Positions 51,609-58,407 of a stretch of 64,000 nucleotides of DNA are shown here, in pieces. Under the pieces are notes generated by a model. That model made no database searches. It was not told the DNA's origin and worked only from the letters and a program-made list of their open reading frames with translations. Where the stretch lies: assembly GCF_032818155.1 (NCBI RefSeq), contig NZ_CP102589.1, positions 916,001 through 980,000 on the forward strand, written 5' to 3'. Position numbers and translations under genes: made by a program. The number at the start of each line of letters is the position of its first letter. The first letter of the stretch is position 1. The DNA is from Niallia taxi (lineage in GTDB: Bacteria > Bacillota > Bacilli > Bacillales > Cytobacillaceae).

Positions 51609-52421
51609 ATGAGAATCAACCATAATATCGCTGCATTAAACACATATCGTCAATTAAGCTCTGCAACAAACGCACAATCTAAATCAATGGAGAAATTGTC
51701 TTCAGGTCAACGTATCAACCGTGCTGGTGATGATGCCGCTGGACTGGCTATTTCTGAAAAAATGCGTGGACAAATCCGCGGCTTGGATCAAGCATCACGT
51801 AACTCACAAGATGGTATCTCTTTAATCCAAACAGCTGAAGGTGCATTAAACGAAACACATGCAATCCTGCAACGTATGCGTGAGCTAGCTGTTCAAGGAG
51901 GTAACGATACAAACACGAGTGATGATAGAGCACAAATCAAAACAGAAATCGATCAGTTAACAAAGGAAATCGACCGTATTGCCGATACAACGGAATTCAA
52001 CACACAAAACCTATTAAAAGGTTCATTCTCTGCGACGCTTCAAGTAGGAGCTAACGATGGTCAAACAATTAACTTCTCTATCAGCGCAATGGGTGCAGGT
52101 GGTCTTGGGATTTCTGGAACAATCAGTGTTGGAACAAATGCTGAAGCTGGTGCTTCTATCTCTGCTCTTGATAAAGCAATCAAAACAGTTTCTACACAAC
52201 GTTCAAACCTTGGTGCATTGCAAAACCGCTTAGAGCATACAATCAATAACTTAGATACATCATCTGAGAACTTGACTGCGGCTGAATCTCGCGTTCGTGA
52301 CGTAGACATGGCGAAAGAAATGATGACACAAACGAAGAATTCTATTCTTTCTCAAGCAGCTCAATCAATGCTTGCACAAGCTAACCAACAACCACAAGGC
52401 GTATTGCAATTACTTCAGTAA
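51609..52421 (+). CDS. hag: Flagellin 2 (type B)
   Basis: This is a 270-aa D0/D1-only flagellin. Its ends are the same as the other copies. The variable region (residues ~115-205) is of type B: TEIDQLTKEIDRIADTTEF, then ISAMGAGGLGISGTISVGTNAEAGASISALDKAIK. It is almost identical to copy 4, differing visibly only at DTNTSDD (TTDD in copy 4) and GAGGLG (GAEGLG in copy 4). The ATG follows GGGAGG. It has its own sigma-D promoter, CsrA hairpin and terminator. Confidence 0.96.
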   Translation: MRINHNIAALNTYRQLSSATNAQSKSMEKLSSGQRINRAGDDAAGLAISEKMRGQIRGLDQASRNSQDGISLIQTAEGALNETHAILQRMRELAVQGGNDTNTSDDRAQIKTEIDQLTKEIDRIADTTEFNTQNLLKGSFSATLQVGANDGQTINFSISAMGAGGLGISGTISVGTNAEAGASISALDKAIKTVSTQRSNLGALQNRLEHTINNLDTSSENLTAAESRVRDVDMAKEMMTQTKNSILSQAAQSMLAQANQQPQGVLQLLQ

Positions 52422-52439
52422 TTTAAATAATTTGTTTTA

Positions 52440-52474
52440 AAAGGAGTGCTTGATTTTAAGGTATTCCTTTTTTC
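52440..52474 (+). terminator. Terminator-like hairpin of flagellin gene 2
   Basis: AAGGAGTGCTT...AAGGTATTCCTTTTTT: imperfect stem with T6. Confidence 0.65.
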
Positions 52475-52700
52475 TTTATTGAGTCAGGTCGGCAATCGTA
52501 TTACGTTGAGGTGTTTTTTGACCTGCTATGTGAAATGGTGGATGGGGATACTAGACACTTTTAATAGAGATTCTTTTAAAAATTTATTCTACTAAAGAAG
52601 TTTTTGTTATTCTGAAATAATTAATGGTGATGAATCTGTAAAATGAAAACTATATTATTTAGTGGTATAACCTACCATTAAAGAAAGGTTAATAATAAGT
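52475..52700 (+). other. Spacer between flagellin genes 2 and 3
   Basis: AT-rich; no ORF, repeat or flagellin-like remnant recognised. Confidence 0.45.
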
Positions 52701-52727
52701 TAAATAGAAAAAATGATATACCGATAT
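52701..52727 (+). promoter_or_regulatory. Sigma-D promoter of flagellin gene 3
   Basis: TAAA, 15 bases, ACCGATAT. Confidence 0.9.
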
Positions 52728-52740
52728 ATAAATTAGAGAG

Positions 52741-52760
52741 GGGAGGAGCGGCCGCTTCCC
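52741..52760 (+). promoter_or_regulatory. 5'-terminal leader hairpin of flagellin gene 3
   Basis: GGGAGG pairs with CTTCCC through one G-U pair around an AGCGGCCG loop. Confidence 0.6.
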
Positions 52761-52779
52761 TAATTCTAAAAATTATAAA

Positions 52780-52797
52780 GCCCACAAGGATGTGGAC
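52780..52797 (+). promoter_or_regulatory. CsrA-binding hairpin in leader 3
   Basis: CCACAAGGATGTGG core stem with the same loop. The outer pairing is weakened by one C-A mismatch. Confidence 0.82.
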
Positions 52798-52821
52798 CTA
52801 AATTCAAGGAGGAAATTTAAA

Positions 52822-53631
52822 ATGAGAATCAATCATAATATTGCTGCATTAAACACATATCGTCAATTAAGTTCAGCTACAAACGCTCAATCAAAATCAA
52901 TGGAAAAATTGTCTTCAGGTCAACGTATTAACCGTGCTGGTGACGACGCTGCTGGACTAGCAATCTCTGAAAAAATGCGTGGACAAATCCGCGGTTTGGA
53001 TCAAGCATCTCGTAACTCACAAGATGGTATCTCTTTAATCCAAACAGCTGAAGGTGCATTGAACGAAACACATGCAATCCTTCAACGTATGCGTGAGCTA
53101 GCTGTACAAGGTGGTAACGATACTAACACTACTGATGACAGAATACAAATTCAAACAGAGTTGACTCAATTGACTTCTGAAATTGACCGTATTGCTAATA
53201 CAACTGAGTTCAATACACAAAACCTACTAGGTGGTTCTTTCTCTGCAACTCTACAAGTAGGGGCTAATGATGGACAAACAATCAACTTCTCTATTTCTAA
53301 GATGGATAGTGCTGGATTATCTGTTGGATCACTTAGCGTGACTTCAAACGCAGCTGCAAGCTCATCTATCTCTAAATTAGATGAAGCAATCAAAACAGTT
53401 TCCACACAACGTTCAAACCTTGGTGCATTACAAAACCGTCTAGAGCACACAATCAACAACTTGGATACATCATCTGAGAACTTGACTGCAGCTGAATCTC
53501 GCGTTCGTGACGTAGACATGGCGAAAGAAATGATGACACAAACAAAGAATTCTATCCTTTCTCAAGCAGCTCAATCAATGCTTGCGCAAGCAAATCAACA
53601 ACCACAAGGTGTACTACAATTGCTTCAATAA
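52822..53631 (+). CDS. hag: Flagellin 3 (type C)
   Basis: This is a 269-aa D0/D1-only flagellin and the only type C copy. The variable segment reads [32 protein letters not shown], then SKMDSAGLSVGSLSVTSNAAASSSISKLDEAIK. It shares the conserved ends with the other copies, so it can co-assemble or be exchanged by recombination. The ATG at 52822 follows AAGGAGG; the longer frame starts inside the CsrA hairpin. It occupies the centre of the array and is flanked downstream by the relic of another flagellin gene. Confidence 0.96.
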   Translation: MRINHNIAALNTYRQLSSATNAQSKSMEKLSSGQRINRAGDDAAGLAISEKMRGQIRGLDQASRNSQDGISLIQTAEGALNETHAILQRMRELAVQGGNDTNTTDDRIQIQTELTQLTSEIDRIANTTEFNTQNLLGGSFSATLQVGANDGQTINFSISKMDSAGLSVGSLSVTSNAAASSSISKLDEAIKTVSTQRSNLGALQNRLEHTINNLDTSSENLTAAESRVRDVDMAKEMMTQTKNSILSQAAQSMLAQANQQPQGVLQLLQ

Positions 53632-53646
53632 TGAGTATTATATGGA

Positions 53647-53681
53647 GAAGGGCTTCCAGTTTTAAAGGAAGCCCTTTTTCT
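53647..53681 (+). terminator. Terminator of flagellin gene 3
   Basis: GGGCTTCC...GGAAGCCC stem followed by T5. Confidence 0.92.
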
Positions 53682-53956
53682 ATAATTCCCCAACAGTATA
53701 TTAGTTACTAGTTTTTTAATAAATTCTTTTTCCTAGAATTAATGGTTTGAATAAATAATTTCATATTTCCTTTCTTTCCTCATGATAGGAATTACCTACT
53801 AAACTTTGTTTACAGTAAAACTGTTAGTGCTTGTAAACTAATTGCTTTTGCAGATTTAGAGAGAAGTTTTTTGAATGAATTAATTAGTACTCAATCTTCA
53901 TTATCACGACAATTATTATCATGATTTCTATACTGAATTTAATAATTTGATTGGAT

Positions 53957-54024
53957 AGTCTATAAACAAGGAATAGGTTTCTTAAGCAAGTCAACTAGCA
54001 CAAGGTGTAATTCAATTGTTTTAA
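53957..54024 (+). pseudogene. 3' relic of a sixth flagellin gene
   Basis: The last 39 bases, 53986-54024, translate as ASQLAQGVIQLF-stop, an obvious decayed version of the flagellin end [17 protein letters not shown]. The DNA also aligns (GCAAGTCAACTAGCACAAGG against GCAAATCAACAACCACAAGG). Upstream, ATAAACAAGGAATAGG resembles ACAAACAAAGAATTCT of the intact genes, with a deletion of about 30 bases between. The remainder of the gene is gone. A flagellin-type terminator hairpin follows at the usual distance. GCAGATTTAGAGAGAAG near 53851 could be a degraded promoter/leader. Confidence 0.78.
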
Positions 54025-54045
54025 TAATTTTAATCATTTTTGTAA

Positions 54046-54078
54046 AAGGATTACCTATTAATAGGTAGTCCTTCTTTG
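54046..54078 (+). terminator. Terminator retained after the flagellin relic
   Basis: AGGATTACCTATT-AATAGGTAGTCCT stem followed by TCTTT. The hairpin is intact although the gene before it is lost. Confidence 0.75.
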
Positions 54079-54211
54079 TAGTTTAACCTTTATGTTCTCT
54101 AGCAGTAATGTGTTTATACACTAATTTAAATTAAGAAGGTGGATGATAAAAAAACTCTAACACATGGGCTTATACTAAATAAGTTGTTGTATTCATGGAA
54201 TAATCTACCGG

Positions 54212-54238
54212 TTAACTAGGAAGTTGTTTTCCCGATAT
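54212..54238 (+). promoter_or_regulatory. Sigma-D promoter of flagellin gene 4
   Basis: TTAA, 15 bases, CCCGATAT. Confidence 0.88.
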
Positions 54239-54290
54239 ATAAAGTAGGGAGGGGAGGAGCGGCCGCTTACCTAATCCCAAAAACTATAAA

Positions 54291-54308
54291 GTCCACAAGG
54301 ATGTGGAC
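54291..54308 (+). promoter_or_regulatory. CsrA-binding hairpin in leader 4
   Basis: GTCCACAAGGATGTGGAC, identical to leader 1. Confidence 0.88.
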
Positions 54309-54334
54309 ACCTAAATTCAAGGAGGAAAATTAAA

Positions 54335-55147
54335 ATGAGAATTAATCACAATATCGCTGCATTAAACACATACCGTCAATTAAGCTCTGCAACAAACGCT
54401 CAATCTAAATCAATGGAAAAATTGTCTTCAGGTCAACGTATCAACCGTGCTGGTGACGATGCTGCTGGTTTAGCAATCTCTGAAAAAATGCGTGGACAAA
54501 TCCGCGGCTTGGATCAAGCATCTCGTAACTCACAAGATGGTATCTCTTTAATCCAAACAGCTGAAGGTGCATTGAACGAAACACATGCAATCCTTCAACG
54601 TATGCGTGAGCTAGCTGTACAAGGTGGTAATGATACAAACACTACTGATGATAGAGCACAAATCAAAACAGAAATTGACCAATTAACAAAAGAAATAGAT
54701 CGTATTGCCGATACAACGGAATTCAACACACAAAACCTATTAAAAGGTTCATTCTCTGCGACGCTTCAAGTAGGAGCTAACGATGGTCAAACAATTAACT
54801 TCTCTATCAGCGCAATGGGGGCTGAAGGCCTTGGGATTTCTGGAACAATCAGCGTTGGAACAAATGCTGAAGCTGGTGCTTCTATCTCTGCTCTTGATAA
54901 AGCAATCAAAACAGTTTCTACACAACGTTCAAACCTTGGTGCATTACAAAACCGCTTAGAGCATACAATCAACAACTTAGATACATCATCTGAGAACTTG
55001 ACTGCAGCTGAATCTCGCGTTCGTGACGTAGACATGGCGAAAGAAATGATGACGCAAACGAAGAATTCTATTCTTTCTCAAGCAGCTCAATCAATGCTTG
55101 CACAAGCTAACCAACAACCACAAGGTGTACTACAATTACTTCAATAA
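54335..55147 (+). CDS. hag: Flagellin 4 (type B)
   Basis: This is a 270-aa D0/D1-only flagellin of type B, nearly identical to copy 2 in both conserved and variable regions (TEIDQLTKEIDRIADTTEF; GAEGLGISGTISVGTNAEAGASISALDKA). Long stretches of the variable region are also identical to copy 2 at the DNA level, including synonymous positions, which points to recent duplication or gene conversion. The ATG follows AAGGAGG. It has its own sigma-D promoter, CsrA hairpin and terminator, although the 5' stem in its leader has one mismatch. Confidence 0.96.
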   Translation: MRINHNIAALNTYRQLSSATNAQSKSMEKLSSGQRINRAGDDAAGLAISEKMRGQIRGLDQASRNSQDGISLIQTAEGALNETHAILQRMRELAVQGGNDTNTTDDRAQIKTEIDQLTKEIDRIADTTEFNTQNLLKGSFSATLQVGANDGQTINFSISAMGAEGLGISGTISVGTNAEAGASISALDKAIKTVSTQRSNLGALQNRLEHTINNLDTSSENLTAAESRVRDVDMAKEMMTQTKNSILSQAAQSMLAQANQQPQGVLQLLQ

Positions 55148-55167
55148 TTTATTTAATATCTTTCAAG

Positions 55168-55205
55168 AAAGAGGACTGTCAATATGCGACTGTCCTCTTT
55201 TTGCT
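55168..55205 (+). terminator. Terminator of flagellin gene 4
   Basis: AGAGGAC...GTCCTCT stem followed by T5. Confidence 0.85.
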
Positions 55206-55432
55206 TTTTTTACGACGTATAAGATGAATATATCCTTTTTTGTATGAAATGCAGTGTATAAGTGAATAATAAATATAATGATATTGTGAACTTGGGTTCT
55301 TTAATTTCTTTGTGAATGCTCCTCTTTGCTTATATGGGATTGTTCTTATTGGTGACATAGTATGTCTTATATCCTTTATAAAGTTTTTGTAGTCCTAGAG
55401 ATTTAAATTATAAAAACTTTATAAAAACAGGT
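55206..55432 (+). other. Spacer between flagellin genes 4 and 5
   Basis: AT-rich; no ORF, repeat or RNA element recognised. Confidence 0.45.
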
Positions 55433-55458
55433 TAAACAAAAAACTATCTGTCCGATAT
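55433..55458 (+). promoter_or_regulatory. Sigma-D promoter of flagellin gene 5
   Basis: TAAA, 14 bases, TCCGATAT. Confidence 0.9.
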
Positions 55459-55508
55459 ATAAAGTAGAGCGGGGAAGACAAATTCTCTCTTGCTTTAAAA
55501 ATAAGAAT

Positions 55509-55526
55509 GTCCACAAGGATGTGGAC
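55509..55526 (+). promoter_or_regulatory. CsrA-binding hairpin in leader 5
   Basis: GTCCACAAGGATGTGGAC, identical to leaders 1 and 4, although the rest of leader 5 has diverged strongly. Confidence 0.88.
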
Positions 55527-55552
55527 ACCAAATTCAAGGAGGAAGCTTTACA

Positions 55553-56368
55553 ATGAGAATTAATCACAATATCGCTGCATTAAACACTTACCGTCAATTG
55601 AGCTCTGCAACAACTGCTCAATCTAAATCAATGGAGAAATTGTCTTCAGGACAACGTATCAACCGTGCTGGTGACGACGCTGCTGGTCTAGCAATCTCTG
55701 AAAAAATGCGTGGACAAATCCGCGGTTTGGATCAAGCATCTCGTAACTCACAAGATGGTATCTCTTTAATCCAAACAGCTGAAGGTGCATTGAACGAAAC
55801 ACATGCAATCCTACAACGTATGCGTGAGCTAGCTGTTCAAGGTGGTAACGACACTAACACTACTGATGACAGAACTCAAATTCAAACAGAATTAAACCAA
55901 TTAATGTCTGAAGTTGACCGTATTGCAAATACAACTGAATTCAATACGCAAAACCTATTAAAAGGTTCTTTCTCAGCAACACTACAAGTAGGAGCTAATA
56001 ATGGACAAACTATTAACTTCTCAATTAGTGGAATGGGTGCAACTAGTCTTGGTCTTACAGCTGCTAAAATTTCAGTAGGAACTAACACGCTTGCAAGTAG
56101 CACAATTTCAACTCTTGATGCTGCAATCAAGTCAGTTTCTACACAACGCTCAAACTTAGGTGCATTGCAAAACCGCCTAGAGCACACAATCAACAACTTG
56201 GATACATCTTCTGAGAACTTGACTGCTGCTGAATCTCGCGTTCGTGACGTAGACATGGCGAAAGAAATGATGACGCAAACGAAGAACTCTATTCTTGCTC
56301 AAGCAGCTCAATCAATGCTTGCTCAAGCAAACCAACAGCCACAAGGCGTGCTTCAATTACTTCAATAA
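55553..56368 (+). CDS. hag: Flagellin 5 (type A)
   Basis: This is a 271-aa D0/D1-only flagellin of type A, differing from copy 1 at only a handful of residues in the variable region (GATSLG for [16 protein letters not shown] for [10 protein letters not shown]). DNA identity with copy 1 is very high across that region, including silent sites. The ATG follows AAGGAGG. It is the last flagellin and sits directly before the glycosyltransferase block. Its terminator ends only about 33 bases before the next start codon, so read-through of this gene's sigma-D transcript is the simplest way to express that block. Confidence 0.96.
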   Translation: MRINHNIAALNTYRQLSSATTAQSKSMEKLSSGQRINRAGDDAAGLAISEKMRGQIRGLDQASRNSQDGISLIQTAEGALNETHAILQRMRELAVQGGNDTNTTDDRTQIQTELNQLMSEVDRIANTTEFNTQNLLKGSFSATLQVGANNGQTINFSISGMGATSLGLTAAKISVGTNTLASSTISTLDAAIKSVSTQRSNLGALQNRLEHTINNLDTSSENLTAAESRVRDVDMAKEMMTQTKNSILAQAAQSMLAQANQQPQGVLQLLQ

Positions 56369-56391
56369 TAAAATACTTTAGTAGTTCTATT

Positions 56392-56432
56392 GAAATATCG
56401 TGCTTCGTTTTATTAAAGCACGATATTTTTAT
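56392..56432 (+). terminator. Terminator of flagellin gene 5
   Basis: AAATATCGTGCTT...AAGCACGATATTT stem followed by TTATT. The T-run is short, so it may be leaky. Confidence 0.83.
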
Positions 56433-56462
56433 TAGCATTATTAATAATCAGGAGGAATAATC

Positions 56463-58379
56463 GTGAATATAAAAGTATCATTATGCATGATTGTAAAAAA
56501 CGAAGAGAATGTATTGGATCGCTGCTTGGCATCAGTGGCACATTTAGTTGATGAAGTGATTATTGTAGATACAGGGTCAACTGACAAAACGAAGGAAATT
56601 GCAAGTAAATATACGTCTAAATTATATGACTTTGAATGGGTTAATGATTTTTCGGCTGCAAGAAATTATGCTGCAGAACATGCAACTGGTGACTGGATTT
56701 TAGTATTAGATGCTGATGAATTTATTGATGAGGAAAATTATCAAGAATTTTTAAACGGATTAGAAGAGGATAATGGCGAATTTGACACATATGGTGTTAA
56801 AATAATCAACTTTACTGGTTTGTATGGAGAGAAATTAGTTCAAAATTATCATGACCGTGTGTATAAAAATAACAAAGAGATTGCCTATTATCGTGCTATT
56901 CATGAACAATTAAAGGGTGTTGATGGACAATCACTGAACGGAAGTATAGCAAAGCTTTCGGTATTTCACTCTGGATATATGAATCAAACTGTTGCAGAAA
57001 AGGGAAAGAATGAAAGGAATAAAGACCTTCTTGATAAAGAAATGCAAGAAAGTAATAATGCATTTGATTACTTCAATTTAGGTAATGAATATTATTCTCA
57101 AGGAGAGTTTGAAGAGGCATTAAAAGCATATACAAAAGCTTATAACTTAAAGAGCAGTTATCAATTATCATGGGTTGCATCTACTGTAATCCAGATAATA
57201 AGTGTGTTAATACAATTAAAGAGATATAATGATGCAGTTAATGTGATAGATGACTCTATTGAGCTATATCCAGGCTCATTTGAAATGATCTTCTTAAAAG
57301 GTGAAATTAGTTTTGTTAGAGGACAATATGATGATGCCAAGTATTACTTTGAAGAGATAATAAACAATAGTGAAAAGTATAATCATACAATCTTAAGACC
57401 AGACTTAAAAGATCAAATGCCCCACAGAAGGCTTGGAGATATATACAACTACGAGAAGGTATATGACAAAGCTATTTATCACTATATGAACGTACTGAAT
57501 ATAAATAAGTTGGATAGTGACAGCATAATAAAGATTATTTTCATCCTAAATAAATTCCATACTGAAGATGAGATTATACAATTTATTGAAAGAAATGACC
57601 TGATTAATAAAAATAATTTAAGCTATTACATGACAGGGTGTTTTGATATTGGGAAACCAAATATAATTGAACCTTTTCTAAAATATAATAATGAAGACAA
57701 ACTGTTAGAGAAAATATACAAACTAAAAAATTACTGTTTAACTGGCACAGGAAATATTGAAGAATTTAATGACTTGTTAAATCCTAAATTAGTTGAGCGT
57801 TTAAATCAGAAACAAATGTTAAACATTATTGACTTATATTTTTTAAGAAGTAGGCTCTTAGAAGGAAATCAATCACCTTTGCTTATTACTGCCTTTGAGA
57901 AAGATGAGCATGTAAGTATGTTGGTTAAATTATTGAATAATTTAACAGTCGGAAAATTAGATGAGGCGGAATTATTTTTAGGTTCTCTTCAAATCCTTAT
58001 GAACTATAAGAAATATGATCTAGCATCCAATTTATTAAATAATAAACAGTTATTAACAGATTCTGCACTTGTGAAGGCAGCAGCTATTCTTTATGAGAAT
58101 GATTTTAAAGGAGAGGGTCTTCAATTATACAATGCATGTGACTGGGATGTTTATACTGAACAAGATTTCCTGAATATAATAAATGGTCTATTTGAAACTG
58201 GAAATGATCCGAATGCTATTGAATTCACAAAATATGCTAATTTGTTATTCGAAAATGACTTCAGATTCTATAAAATCTTACTGGAGAACCCAATTGATGA
58301 TCACCTGTTTAATACTACAGTAAAAAAAGCGTTAGAGACTTTTAAAGGAAGCGTTTATTTGGAAAAGTATCTATTATAG
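56463..58379 (+). CDS. GT2 glycosyltransferase with TPR domain, probable flagellin glycosyltransferase
   Basis: This is a 638-aa cytoplasmic protein. A GT-A domain (residues 1-~200) has KVSLCMIVKNEENVLDRCLASV, EVIIVDTGSTDKTKE, FSAARNYAAEHATGDWILVLDADEF with the DXD metal motif, and an AIHEQL segment. The rest is helical with TPR-like repeats (FDYFNLGNEYYSQGEFEEALKAYTKAYNL is the clearest), suited to gripping a protein acceptor. This resembles SunS-type and flagellar GT2-TPR enzymes. The start is GTG with AGGAGG six bases upstream. It is the first gene of a three-gene block placed between flagellin 5 and flaG. The sugar donor is unknown. Confidence 0.87.
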   Translation: MNIKVSLCMIVKNEENVLDRCLASVAHLVDEVIIVDTGSTDKTKEIASKYTSKLYDFEWVNDFSAARNYAAEHATGDWILVLDADEFIDEENYQEFLNGLEEDNGEFDTYGVKIINFTGLYGEKLVQNYHDRVYKNNKEIAYYRAIHEQLKGVDGQSLNGSIAKLSVFHSGYMNQTVAEKGKNERNKDLLDKEMQESNNAFDYFNLGNEYYSQGEFEEALKAYTKAYNLKSSYQLSWVASTVIQIISVLIQLKRYNDAVNVIDDSIELYPGSFEMIFLKGEISFVRGQYDDAKYYFEEIINNSEKYNHTILRPDLKDQMPHRRLGDIYNYEKVYDKAIYHYMNVLNINKLDSDSIIKIIFILNKFHTEDEIIQFIERNDLINKNNLSYYMTGCFDIGKPNIIEPFLKYNNEDKLLEKIYKLKNYCLTGTGNIEEFNDLLNPKLVERLNQKQMLNIIDLYFLRSRLLEGNQSPLLITAFEKDEHVSMLVKLLNNLTVGKLDEAELFLGSLQILMNYKKYDLASNLLNNKQLLTDSALVKAAAILYENDFKGEGLQLYNACDWDVYTEQDFLNIINGLFETGNDPNAIEFTKYANLLFENDFRFYKILLENPIDDHLFNTTVKKALETFKGSVYLEKYLL

Positions 58380-58407
58380 AAAAGGATTATTCAAAAGGGG
58401 TTAAAGA

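Noticed and set aside
53640-54240. Possible short gene or RNA in the 700-base gap between flagellins 3 and 4
   Set aside because: The only recognisable content is the flagellin relic and its terminator; no separate ORF with start signals was found.
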